This document shows, piece by piece, positions 42,864-53,642 of a stretch of DNA of 64,000 nt. The stretch is from Auriscalpium vulgare (taxonomy: Eukaryota; Basidiomycota; Agaricomycetes; Russulales; Auriscalpiaceae): positions 124,001 to 188,000 of the forward strand of contig JAHBBC010000028.1 of the NCBI GenBank assembly GCA_019915015.1. The letters run 5' to 3'. The first letter of the stretch is position 1, and the number at the start of each line of letters is the position of its first letter. A program made the position numbers and the translations under genes. The notes under the pieces are model-generated. The model worked only from the letters and a program-made list of their open reading frames with translations. It was not told where the DNA came from and did not search any database.

Positions 42864-42913
42864 GGTGTGGATAGGAGTATGAAGGGAACCAGGGAATATG
42901 ACCTGGGACCATC

Positions 42914-42922
42914 TGCTTTATA
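42914..42922 (-). promoter_or_regulatory. TATA-like box of DJ-1 copy B
   Basis: CATATAAAG-type element on the coding strand about 50 bp before the start codon, with the same flanks as in copy A. Confidence 0.6.
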
Positions 42923-43081
42923 TGTGCTCGGCAGCTCGCACGGTCATGACGCTCGGATGGGATACAATGTCACCCGCCTCCAGACATTCTCACCCTCTTG
43001 TGAGGGTTATTATTGATGAGGTCGTTCGGGTGTTATGCAGCTCGAGAGTCGACGTTGATTCTCCGCGAAACCGAGCTTGAC

Positions 43082-43091
43082 GATAAGATAA
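43082..43091. promoter_or_regulatory. GATA box upstream of DJ-1 copy B
   Basis: Reads GATAAGATAA, about 220 bp upstream of the start, at the same distance as in copy A but with one unit less intact. The inverted-repeat element at 43121 begins only 30 bp further upstream. Confidence 0.65.
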
Positions 43092-43120
43092 ATGGAGACT
43101 TACATAATCGATAATCGTTA

Positions 43121-44181
43121 CAGCCGTTTTAGAAAAGGTTGTCCGCGCGTGTGAAACCGAGAGCGTAAATTCGAAAAATTCGAAAAATGCGAAAAATGCA
43201 AAACAATGACTAGATCGTATATGCCGCGACGCTTGAGGACTTAAATGAACCTAGGCAGCTCGCTGGCCGTGCTGTCAAGGTCTCGAGTGTATCTGAGACC
43301 CATATTGATGCGTTTGGCACATAGTCGCGCGAGTGCGATGAACCGGCTGTACCTCGCAAAGATCGTCACTGGTGTGGTTAAGAGCTGCCTGTCGTAATGG
43401 AATGAAGTAAGGGATGCTATGAGGGACAGTGGATGAAAGCTGAAACGAATAGGGCGATGTACAAAAGCCAACAGCGTGTGCGGGCTGACGCGCTGATGTA
43501 TGAGCTAGGGTTGAGCTGGGCCCTGGGGCGACAACGTCGAATGAGCACCTCAGATGAACGGTACACCCCGGCGGCCTTCATATATATTCCAGGTGGCATT
43601 GGCGATTCGTTTGGCTGTCGTTCGACAATGCGGGTCGGAGGGCGTCGGCCTGCTCGCGGACTGAGTCGGGAGTCTTCGCGTGATTGGGCTCGATTTCACC
43701 AAATGCAACTCACAGGATCCACCACACATGTTGGAATACGGGCAGTGTGGGGTCAGAGCCGTCCAAAAGGCATTCAAAGAGGATGAGGATCAGCGGCTGC
43801 AGGCCGCTGGCAGTAGTCGGACCTGTCTTGACCGTTGAATCTTGACCCGGTGCAGACTTCGAGCATCACAGCACGCTGTTGAATGCTCCTAGAAGGTGAC
43901 CAAGTCCATTTAAGCAACGATATACACACGGTTTCCCTCGCTCTCGTCTGCGACGTCCTACCATCCACCTCCGAACCTCCCCGGCTCCCCTGCGCCTTCA
44001 CCATGCCCCAGTTGATGACTACGTTGACAGCTTCCGTTTCTGTGCGTGTCTGAATGGATTGAAGCAGAATTTGTAGGGGAGGGGAACCAGCGACGGCTTT
44101 CTCGAATTCCTCGAATTTTTTGATTTTTTTTTGAATTTACACGCGCGGTTTCACACGCGCGGACCTTTTCTAAAACGGCTG
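43121..44181. mobile_element. 1.06 kb terminal-inverted-repeat element with TA flanks, non-autonomous
   Basis: The left end reads CAGCCGTTTTAGAAAAGG and the right end is its reverse complement. The inverted arms extend about 55 bp, through a GCGCGTGTGAAACCG block to TAAATTC, with one 2-base indel and a few mismatches. Both ends are bordered by TA (43119-43120 and 44182-44183), the target-site duplication expected for Tc1/mariner/pogo-type elements. The inside shows only short reading frames and no DDE transposase motif, so it would depend on a transposase encoded elsewhere. It separates the DJ-1 pair from an oxygenase fragment. Confidence 0.75.
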
Positions 44182-44471
44182 TACTTAGTCTCCTGGAAGC
44201 AGACTGAACGAACGCGGCCGATGATAGTCGATCAGCCGGTAGTACAGGCTGTACTGTACCGCGAGTTGAAGTAACAACGACGGTCACTCCAACGGTTGCT
44301 CTCTCTTGTATGCTATTGATGATGCCCTCTCCTACAAGGACTCTCTACAATCACGATGGCTCTGACATTCTCTCTACCTTTTTGCGACGCGTCGCAAGGA
44401 GCTCTGAGTCGTGCTGAACTCAGCCAACTATTGTGTTGGCAAGGTGCGTACCCCTCTTGCGTGCGAGGAAG
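44182..44471. other. Intergenic
   Basis: The short gap between the inverted-repeat element and the oxygenase fragment. No feature is recognised. Confidence 0.4.
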
Positions 44472-44684
44472 GACCCGGCGAAGTCAAGCATGCGCTGGCT
44501 GGGAGGCATGGACAAGAAAGTGCGGTTCCTGGCGATGGACTTCCAGGGGTCGTGGAGCCACAAGACAGCAGACGACACGGAATTTCGGGGCAACGAGGCG
44601 CAGGCGTAATCGGAGGACAGCGTCTACCTGTCGTACGCACTCGTCATAATCCCGAAGCAGGCCACGCGCCGAGGCGCGAAATGA
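44472..44684 (+). pseudogene. Fragment of a third 2OG-Fe(II) oxygenase copy
   Basis: About 70 codons match only the C-terminal end of the oxygenases at 29549 and 34687: DPAKSSMRWLGGMDKKVRFL, then AMDFQGSWSHKTADDTEF, then RGNEAQA, an in-frame TAA (44607-44609), SEDSVYLSYALVIIPK and a natural stop. The intact copies have a Tyr codon (TAT) where this one has TAA. It lies on the opposite strand from the other two, and the catalytic core is absent. A dead remnant of a further duplication is the best reading. Confidence 0.85.
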
Positions 44685-44850
44685 GAGGTGCTTGACAAAC
44701 TTGTGAACCGTACGCGTAACATTTGCTCTGCTTTCATGCAATACATGTGTTTGTGTCCCTGCCAATTGACTGAACTGACTTGGGCTTCATCGATCTACGT
44801 GAAGGACAGTTGTCATCGCGCGATAGCATTTACAAGGATAACGGCAGCTA

Positions 44851-47800
44851 TCACGACATCCCCAACGACTCTAGCCCCTCCGTTAACTCATGTACCGCCG
44901 GTAAAGAGGCAGCCCTCTGAGAGGGGGGCTTTGATCTATCAGCCGCGGTCGAATGATCATCAGCGTCCTTCTGCCGCGGCGCTGGCATATGCCACTGTAG
45001 CAACTCATTCCTCTCAGCCGAGTCATCTCCTAGTGTCTTCAATAAGTCCTCCTTAATCGTGTTGAACTTCGCCTCGAGATCGGCGGCATGCCGTGTGGCG
45101 AGGCGGCGCAGGATAACGCAAAAGTGGTAGACTTCAAGAGGGTTGTCGAGACTGAATTGCATAGAGTACCGATCCATGATGAGTGCGCACTAGATTGATC
45201 AATCAGTAATTTTGCGACAGCAACGCAGCGCGACAACATACCTCATTCTGTGGTGGGGGACCATCGACTGTTAAGTACATAGCACTGAACAAGAAGCCTC
45301 TGTGACCCTCCGCCGCGAGTCCGAACACCGGGAAATCAGTGATTCCGATGGCTTTGAGGAAGTATACCGACGCGATGAGATATAGCCTAGTCTGCTCATA
45401 CCCGGCGATTGAGAATCCAGCATCGGCATTCGCTTTGTCCTCCATCACGAAGATCGGTAGAAGAAGAGGAACATAATTTGGGGATGCCTGCTCCTGCCGT
45501 GGTGGGGGCGAGTGAAACGGTGCAGCCCGTCGCACGGGGAATCGAATATCGCGACTGTCCGATGAAGAGTTCGCCGTGTAGGGTTGTGGAGGTTTCAGGT
45601 AGGCTTGTTTTGCGTCTTCAGATATGTGGACAAGAGAGAGGCGCTGTGTGATTTTCGGGTCGATACCGTTCAGGTGCACGGAGAGGGCGCCAAGGGCGTC
45701 GACCTTGCCTTGACATGACTCTTTGGCGAGGCGATAGCGGATGGCTGCAATGGAAGTGGAAGCACGCTCTGCAGCAAGCGAAAGACGAGCGGTGGTCTGC
45801 TGGTAGAGTTTGTCGAGTGCCTCCTTCTCTTTGTCTGACAGGCCCGGCTTCTCAGACTCCGAGAAGATTGTGTCGCTCCACCATTTTGCAATCTTTCGCC
45901 TTTGCGCGAAGAGCTCAGAGCCTTCTACTTGATCCCACTGCGCGCTGCCGGGCTGTCGGTGGTGGAGTACACTCAACAGTCAGTTAATGATACGGCCGAC
46001 AGTCTGACCTGCCACGTACCGATGAGTCAGACGTTGCCGAAGAAGGCACGAGCTTCTTCAGAGGATTTTCTGAAAATGCTATCGTCCGTTCGAGGCTAGA
46101 AGATGTGGAATAACTGTGAGAAATGAACAAGAGCATGTATGCAACACTCACTATGGCGCAACCTTTACCTCGTAGTTCCTTGCCCCTCTAAAAAAGACGA
46201 AGATCAGGCGGTCCCAAAGCATACGAGTCTCAGCCTCGTAGTTATGCCCTGGGCAACTAGCCAGTGCCACCGCATCGGCAGCCGTGTGGAGGATCATGAG
46301 CATCTCACTGTTGACAAAGTCGTAGATGGCCCCTTCCTCTTCGGCCCTCGACGCTTCCACAGTCGCACCAACGCCTTCGAACAGCTCAAGCGACGTCTTG
46401 AACAGGTCCAATTGAGGTCTTAAGTTTGTACGAATGGTGTGAGGCCGGAGTGTGAATGGAAGATCCTCGACATAGCACAGCTGGCTGAGGGATAGGTTGC
46501 CAATCGTCGTGGCCATGACATCAAACTGTCCAAGGAAATCGACTTAGATGATGTTCGCAACATGACCGGATACCCGTACCTGCTTCGCTTTGCACGCCAG
46601 TCGAGGGAGTGCGGCGATACGCTCGTAGTCACGGAACATCTTCTTGGCAAAGCACGTCGACGTGTACGCGACATGCAACGTGTATCGATCGAACGCAAAT
46701 TCCTCTGCGCCTCGACCTTCGCCCTTCCTTGTTTTCTCTGAAGCACGAAATCTGTGAACGTTGAGAACACGACACTGGCACTGCAGAGTGATATCGACAT
46801 ACTTGGAATACGAATCCCGTTCGGTAGGTGCGTTCGACACGTCTTGCGAAGACTCTAATCGTGTTCCTACACTTTCAAGAGAAGGCACGTGAAGACTGTT
46901 GCTTGACTGTGCAGATTGTCTGAATTGACGTGAGCCCGAAATCTATCGCCAGCGCGGTTAACACCTACTGGGAGCCGGAAGAAGTGAGCTCTCTTCCCCG
47001 GTTGCCCTTTGGTCGAGAAACAGAGGCACGAGTGCCATCCGGAGTATCAACGATTGGGAGTGTGGATTCACTGGCATGATTGAGCCACTGTTTTGACATG
47101 GAGTTGGATGGCCACACGCACCTAGAATGAGCCCGACGGCTCTCCCTGAACTGTTCGGCTGCTAACACATTTGATGCTTTCGATTTGTCCGACGCCCTGC
47201 ATTGGGACAATCTGATCAACAATGAAACCTCAAGGGATAAAGTACACACGGACTTCGAACGAGTGAGCCGTTGTCAGACTCCAGTGGACATGTAGCAAGG
47301 TGATGGTGCGTACTTTGTAGAGGGTGGAGAAAGTGAAAGGGAATTTGTGGGAGAGGGAGAAAAACCTGGACAGCCGCTGCATATAGCTCTCCCCATCAGA
47401 CGGAATCCAGCAGAGCTACGCGAAAGCTTACCTCGTGGAAGCCTCGTTCAACCAGGCATCAAATCGATCCTGATATGAGCTGTGTTCGTCTCCTGTCCTC
47501 CATAGGTCAATCTTTCCTGCAGACGCCTGGGTCCTGACACGCGGCACATTGTCCACGGCAATTTCTCCGCAACGATGCAGTTGATCGCAAAATAGGCGGA
47601 GAAGGAATCGGAAAAGGCGAAGGGTATCTGCGGGGTCATCCAGATGGAATATTCTTCCTGAGGCGAAGTTCACAGCGCCCTGGTGAATCCCGAAGTATCA
47701 GCACAACGAGGGATGAGTCGAGTGGCCCTGAGAAATCGCTAGCTCACCGTGGAATCATCTCCTGGCCAAGCGACGATGACCTGGCCCGCGAGGCTGACCG

Positions 47801-48888
47801 GTTCGACCAGCAGACCAACGAGGGGGTCTTCAATTCCCCAGACACACCGCTGATGCACCATGCTTTCCATGGCCGAGAAAATTTCCGATGCAGGCGCGAG
47901 ACAGAACAGCGCCAGAGCAGGATCAGTGTCGCGCGTCGTATCCGAGACGAAATGGATATTTCGTTCGTCAGGAGACAGAGACGACTCTGTGTGAGCCATC
48001 TCGATATTCGTGTCGGAGAGCTTGCCGTCCCATTTGTAACCAACCTCCTCGGCCCAGTCGACGCCATGGAGACGCACCCCACTCACGGCGGGCCCGCCTG
48101 TCTTCTGCAGAGAGAGAAGTCTCAGGTGACAGATCAAGAGAGTCGTCCTCGGATCGGTCATTTGTTAGGACTGCGATAGCGACGAGCGTCGCCACAACAC
48201 ACCATACGACGTGCCCTTCCGTGGGTCTGCGCACCACGATCGAGACGGCGCGTAGCGTACGTTACGACTGTGCTGTAATTCTAATACATCACAACAGAAT
48301 GCAGTAAATATCTCTTACCGTAAGGTGCATCCAAACGCGGTACTGAGCAGTGTCGCCAGAACGATGTTTTAGGCATTGCATCCAGCGACGCCCGATCGTA
48401 CTCCAGTGAGAGCCGGGCTGCGTAGGTGTTGTAGAGGGCAGGTATAGCGTTCCTGACAAAGATACCGTCCAGATCGCTGTCAACGTCGGCCTCGCAGAGG
48501 AGAATGGCAAGCAGCTCAGAGAAGAGCGACTGCACAGCGGATGATGTTGTTGCGTCAACTACCACCTGAAACAATTATAGTGAGCAATTACTAGAGCGCT
48601 GAAGCAACAGTATATACCTTCATATCCAACAGCGTTCTAGGAAGAGCATGAGAAGTCTGAAGCATCGCGTACAAGTGCTGGACGGCCGCAGGGAGGTCAG
48701 GGTCTGCTAGTTCTTTGACTGTCCGTGTGGCCCCCCAAGCATGAGGCCGGTAAGCCACGCAAAGGGGGCAAGCGCATGTCCAGTGTGCATGGGGTGCTCA
48801 TCTGATCGACATCGTAGTGCGAGCATCGAACGAGCGAGGATAGAGAAACGCGTTTGACAACTTCAGCTACAAAAGCGGTCACGTGCAT
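44851..48888 (-). CDS. Large multi-exon protein of unknown function
   Basis: Exons can be followed across about 4 kb on this strand. The start is MHVTAFVAEVVKRVSLSSLV at 48888. A 46 bp GTGGCT...CAG intron then leads to ELADPDLPAAVQHLYAML. Next come VVVDATTSSAVQSLFSELLA, GVRLHGVDWAEEVGYKWDG, CVWGIEDPLVGLLVEPVSLA, GRIFHLDDPADTLRLFRFLL, DRYTLHVAYTSTCFAKKMF, DLPFTLRPHTIRTNLRPQLD and ETRMLWDRLIFVFFRGARNY. Further on are RKIAKWWSDTIFSESEKPGL, PNYVPLLLPIFVMEDKANAD and a last exon with MDRYSMQFSLDNPLEVYHF ending LESLGMS. I do not recognise a named domain. The absence of signal peptide and membrane helices suggests an intracellular protein of roughly 900 residues. It may be restricted to Agaricomycetes. 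Exon borders in 46.9-48.2 kb are approximate, and two adjacent genes cannot be fully excluded. Confidence 0.6.
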
Positions 48889-49167
48889 CAAAACGGTCCA
48901 CGGGCTCCGACTCCGAAGACTTCTCGAATCTCCGAGTTACCTCCCTCTCTTTCACGGTGACGCACGCAAGCATTCCCCTCAGACTCAAAGCATGCAACTC
49001 GGTCGAGCCGGTGTATCTCCTGACCACGTTTGCTCTCTCATGTGCCAGTGAGATGCTGCGCATTGGTTGCAGGCGGCCCAAGAACAACACGTTAACAATA
49101 ATGGTCGGACTCTGCCAATCGCACCCAGTCTTTCGCTTGGGCAGCCTCATCTTGTTGACTTTCCACC

Positions 49168-50247
49168 ATGGACGGCTATGAAATCAAGCCATTCGAACAC
49201 CTCGCGCCGAGCTATGGAGATGCGCAACCTCCCGAAGAGGAGCTCAAGCTGGACGTGGGCAGCGGCCGCGCCTGGGTTGTCAAGGTGTGTACACCTTTTG
49301 CTGCGTGCCTCACCAGCTCATGCCATATCTGCGCACCCCAGGTTCCTAACTACCTCGTCACACGCTGGCGCGCCGTGACCACCGAAGGCGAGCACCTCGC
49401 CACCCTCCGCGTCTACCCCACACCCCCGGGCACGCACACGCCACCGCGCATCTTTGTGCGCATCCCGCCGGACCCAGCGTGTCCTGACGATGGCCCTGAG
49501 CTTTTTGAGCTCGCGCTGACGGAAAGGGAAGTCGCGAACGAGCTTGTTGTCGCGGAGCGCGCGCGGGAGGTGGTCCTAGCGGGCACGGTGAAGCATGAGG
49601 GGCAGCTCGTGCGGCGCGGCGGGCCCAGCGCGGGGTTGAGCCGGCGCATGCGCGAGCGCAGGGAGCAAGCGGAGCGCCCGCGGGCGCAGGTGCGCATGCT
49701 TGGCGGGCCTGCAGGCGCAATGAACCGTCTGAGCAGCGGGCTCGCGCAGCCGCAGGGCTTCGGGGACCTCACGGTGCGAGAGCTCGTTACGTGCTTCCTG
49801 TAGTATGTCGCTGACGACTGTGCGCAGACGCACGGCCAGAAGAGCACGCGTGAGCACTACACGCGCATCCCCCGCAACCAGCTGCTCGATATGCTGTTCG
49901 AGCTGTTCCGGGAGCGCGCGCATTGGCCGGTCAAGCTGCTCCGCGAGCGGACGCGCCAACCCGAGGCGTACGTGAGGGAGATACTCGCTGAGATTGCGGT
50001 GTTGCACCGTAGCGGGGAGCTCGTTGGGAACTGGGAGCTCAAAGCGATGTTCACAGGAAACGGTGCGCAGGTGAGCGCAATATCCGGGTGCAATGTGGGA
50101 TGCTTGAGCTGATAACTATCTGAGGGCGCATCTCGTAAAGCAGTGGAGGGAGGCGAAAAGACCAAGACGGAAGTTGTGGAGGAGAGCTTTGATGGTGAAT
50201 CCGAGGAAGACGAAGACAACGAGGACGATCTTGAGGAAGTACTCTGA
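49168..50247 (+). CDS. TFG2: Transcription initiation factor TFIIF, beta subunit
   Basis: Four exons (49168-49284, 49342-49773, 49828-50062, 50141-50247) give 296 residues. The N-terminal part has the family hallmark WVVKVPNYLVTRW across the first splice junction, at about residues 36-48. It forms the dimerisation barrel with TFIIF alpha. The C-terminal winged helix is clear at about residues 190-255: YTRIPRNQLLDMLFELFRER, then AHWPVKLLRERTRQPEAYVR, then EILAEIAVLHRSGELVGNWE. A very acidic tail ends DDLEEVL. TFIIF binds RNA polymerase II and helps promoter entry. I place the third donor at 50063 (GTGCGC), because using the later GTGAGC would replace the acidic tail with a basic, unrelated one. 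Confidence 0.93.
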
Positions 50248-50612
50248 TCGCGCATCGTCTCCTTGCTCCTCTATGATCGTCAATTACCCTATCTATTCCT
50301 TGGCGCTCGATATTATTGATGCTAATGCTCATTTATTCCCTTTCTGATCCTGCTCATCCCTTGGTCATACTCGACAAGCTCCAATGCTGCCTGACAAGGA
50401 TCGAGGACTGAGCAAGGTATGCGGACTCGCCATTACGGACCCAATATTGCTCAACGACTCGCATTATGGGTGCGGCCTTTGTTCGTGTGGTAACACCAGT
50501 CAGACAGCTGCAGCCCGCACATAACCTGTTAGCCAGGCCACGCTCATATAGAAAGGGAGTAACATGCACGATGCGACACAGTGCAGGAAGCCCATGTCAG
50601 GCATGACACCGG
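50248..50612. other. Convergent 3' flanks of TFIIF beta and BTB gene 1
   Basis: No gene or repeat is recognised. Confidence 0.4.
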
Positions 50613-51874
50613 CTACACGGAAGACTGCGGAACTGTGAGCACGCGACAAGACTCTCGAGAAAGAGAATAACTCACAACCCCAAAAAGCTCGGGAAGAGCC
50701 TTCCATAAATTTCGCCTGATCATCCTAAGCTTACTATAGAGGTGGTATTTTCGTTGGTGACAACATTCTTTTGGAGAATGAGTGGTATCTGCCAGGTCCA
50801 CGAGGGCCTCGAAGTAGTCAGGGCCCTTTGGTTTGACCGCCTTCTTCCACCACGTTTTGGCGGCTTCGAGGCACTGTGATTGGCGACACGGCTCTCTGCA
50901 GGTTGCGCCCTTGCCGTCATACCGTCTGGTAGCATCCTCTACGAACTCTCGCATGGCAACCTTCCCGACAATCAAGCGCCGCAGCTCGCTGGGAGTGAGC
51001 AGCTCGAGGTCCGCCTCGTACAGCTCGCGCATCTCTTCATCCAGGTCGGACAACGGGGCCTCAGTTGCGCGTGCGAGCTCGTAGAATATGGCAGGGAGAA
51101 TGTTGGAGATGTCGTTTTCCATCGCGAGCCGCATGTACTTCCCTGATGAGTAGATATCATGAAGAAGGGAGTAAGCTTGGGTATTTGCGCGTACAAAACG
51201 CAGAACTATGTACTTACCAGGCTCCCGACATCCGGGCCGGTCATAGTCCGAAAAGATTTTCTCGACCGCAAGCCAGTCATCCAAACGCGTAGGCCACATC
51301 TTCGTCAACGCAGTGACTACCTGCTCGAGTATGTCTTGTGCGTCATACTTTGTCGCGAGGCGGAGGATGCCGCAGTAGGAATCAGGAAACACGGGCGGGG
51401 GTGTGCTGTAAAGGTCGTCGCAGTCCAGTTCCGGCTGGTGCTCACGAAGTAGCCTGCGTCAGATGGCGCGGTCAAGAGAAGCGGAAGCGGAGGTGTAGCA
51501 TCGGCGTACTTGGGGTGGTACATCGCATCCAGGAAGTCCTCCATATCCTCTGTCGCATCTGGCATCTCCATCACCGGCACGTCTTCATAGCGCTCGGACG
51601 CGACCTCGAACGCAGCCTGGTCGCCCTCGAACATGGACTTGAAGACAGCGCAGTGTAGCGCGAGGATGAGCTTGTGCACGCGGTAGTGCGTGTGCGTGAC
51701 GATATGCTCGTCCGGGTCCTTCTCCACGGTTCGGACGACGATGTCGCCATCGGGCATCCATACCTTCTCGCTCCTGGTGATTCGAACTTCAGTGGTGGGC
51801 TCGGTCCTCTGTCGCTTCGCAGCACGCTCGTACGAGTTGTCAGGCAGAGAATAAGTCGCAGGCGTCGAAGCCAT
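50613..51874 (-). CDS. BTB/POZ-domain protein, cluster member 1
   Basis: Three exons, with exon 1 at 51874-51510. After a Lys/Arg-rich start (ERAAKRQRTEPTTE), the BTB fold covers about residues 30-125: EKVWMPDGDIVVRTVEKDPD, then THTHYRVHKLILALHCAVFK, then SMFEGDQAAFEVASERYEDV and MEDFLDAMYHPK. The second exon holds FPDSYCGILRLATKYDAQDI. The third holds KYMRLAMENDISNILPAIFY, LLTPSELRRLIVGKVAMREF, and a Cys-containing segment (CREPCRQSQCLEAAKTWWKK). BTB domains dimerise and can bridge Cullin-3 ubiquitin ligases or transcription complexes. The role of this Agaricomycete family is unknown. The final residues are taken from read-through to 50613, which matches the C-terminal pattern (PELFGVV) of its paralogues. 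It shares a tandem GATA box with member 2, which points the other way. Confidence 0.87.
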
Positions 51875-51941
51875 AACCCGGCGTTATAATAAAGAGAGTG
51901 AAGGATGAGTTTGGGCCCGCTGTTTTTAATGTTCAAAGCGA

Positions 51942-51955
51942 GATAAGATAAGATC
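51942..51955. promoter_or_regulatory. Tandem GATA box shared by divergent BTB genes 1 and 2
   Basis: Reads GATAAGATAAGATC in the 179 bp gap between the two divergent starts (51874 and 52054). It lies about 70-80 bp upstream of gene 1 and about 100 bp upstream of gene 2. Confidence 0.7.
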
Positions 51956-52053
51956 TACGTGGGCTCGCCGCTGGCACGGTCACGGTCGTGTCTCGCTTTC
52001 TCTGCCTCTCTACTAGTAGGATTCTCATTGCAAACCTCAAGGCCTCAATCGTA

Positions 52054-53304
52054 ATGGATTCAACGCTTGCTGCGGACGACCATCTTCACGACGATCGCCC
52101 CCCGAAGCGACAGCAGACAGATGAAGACACGCCTGGCGCCGAGCCCCCCGAAATACGCATAACCAAGAGCGACGTTGTATGGATGCCCGACGGCGACCTC
52201 ATTATCCGCACCGTGGAGCAGGATGCGGACGAGCCCCTCGTGACGCACACGCTGTACAGGGTGCACAAGCTCATCCTCGCGTTCCACTGCGCCGTATTCG
52301 CGTCCATGTTCGAGGGCGACCAGGCTGCGTTCGAGGTTGGGTCGGAACACATTGAAGGGTTGCCGGTGATGGAGCTGCCCGACGCGGCAGAGGAAGTCCA
52401 CGATTTCCTGGACGCGATGTACCACCCTAAGTGCGCCCGCGCCCTACCTCGAATTTTTTCTTTTCTTTTTGCTCATCACGTTGGCCACTCTGTGTACCAT
52501 TCCTAGGCAACTTCGTGCGCACCTGCCGGCGCTGGTCGGTGGTCCGCTCCTTCGGACGACGTGGCCCGAGTTTCCAGATTCCTACTGCGGCGTCCTGCGC
52601 CTCGCGACGAAGTACGACGCGCAGGACATGCGCGAGCAGGTCGTCATTGCGCTGACGATGCTATGGCCCAAGCGCCTCGATGATTGGTTCGAGTTGGAAT
52701 CGCTGTCGATGGTTTTTGGGCCGGATTGTCGGGAGCCAGGTAAGTGCACGTAGACTTGCGCTATACCCATGGCCAATCCAGTCCCTCGTTTCATGGGATT
52801 TGCATGACAGGGAAATACATGCGTCTCGCGAAGGCACACGATATTCAAAACGTTCTCCCATCTATGTTCTACGAGCTCGCGCGCGCAACCGAGGCGCTGT
52901 CCTTGCTCGACGACCCGGAGACGCGCGAATTGTACGAGGAGGACCTCGCGCTGCTCACGCCGGGTGAGCTGCGCAGTGTGATCATCGGCAAGGTTGCCTT
53001 GCGCGGGTTCGTCGAGCAGCATGCATTCTCCTACGACAGCATGAACACAGCCTGCAAAGGGAGGTGCGACCTGTCGACCAACTGCCCCGACGCCGCCAGC
53101 GCATGGTGGGACAAGGCGTTCAAATTCGACCACTCCGATTATCTCCTGGTATTTAAGCGCTTGGAAGAATCCGTTCAACATCTTGAGAAGAAACGTGTTT
53201 GCGCTCAGCGGAAATACCATCTCCGTCGACAGCTTGAAACAATCGGGCAAGATATCTGGAAAGCTTTGCCCAAGCTTTTTAAGATAGTGGGTTCTGCTCT
53301 TTAA
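52054..53304 (+). CDS. BTB/POZ-domain protein, cluster member 2
   Basis: Three exons (52054-52430, 52507-52739, 52811-53304) give 367 residues, all junctions in frame. The basic start is RPPKRQQTDEDTPG. The BTB fold follows at about residues 35-125: SDVVWMPDGDLIIRTVEQDA, then THTLYRVHKLILAFHCAVFA, then DAAEEVHDFLDAMYHPK. Exon 2 has FPDSYCGVLRLATKYDAQDM. Exon 3 has MRLAKAHDIQNVLPSMFYEL, LLTPGELRSVIIGKVALRGF and a C-X-C-type segment (CKGRCDLSTNCPDAASAWWD). It ends LPKLFKIVGSAL. The exon borders and the 233 bp middle exon are the same as in member 5. It is the only clustered member on the plus strand, and it faces member 1 across a shared GATA promoter. No enzymatic domain is present. Confidence 0.9.
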
Positions 53305-53642
53305 GTATTCAATAGTTCGGTGCGCAGCTAATTGATGGACAGTCCGATAATGTCTGATGTGTGGAGGCGTCGGGAACATCGTGTATACGTTGTAGGTGGG
53401 ATATACTAGGTTAGCGCGCTTAGGTTGCCCATGGGAGTCATTTCGTCCTCGCATCTTTTTGCGTTAATCATCGATGGCAGGGTGTTGCTTCGTCGTGTAT
53501 TCTCCTGACGGAAGCATGAAACGGAGGGAGGGGGTTGAATATACGCGCGTATGACGCATGCATTGATATGTAAGGAATTCGGTAAAGCCTATCGATGGAC
53601 CCCGCACCCTACGCCAACCCTACGAGACAGACTTTCGATCTG
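53305..53642. other. Convergent 3' flanks of BTB genes 2 and 3
   Basis: No feature is recognised. Confidence 0.4.

Noticed and set aside
43121..44181. A transposase gene inside the inverted-repeat element
   Set aside because: Only short frames occur, without a DDE or helix-turn-helix motif.
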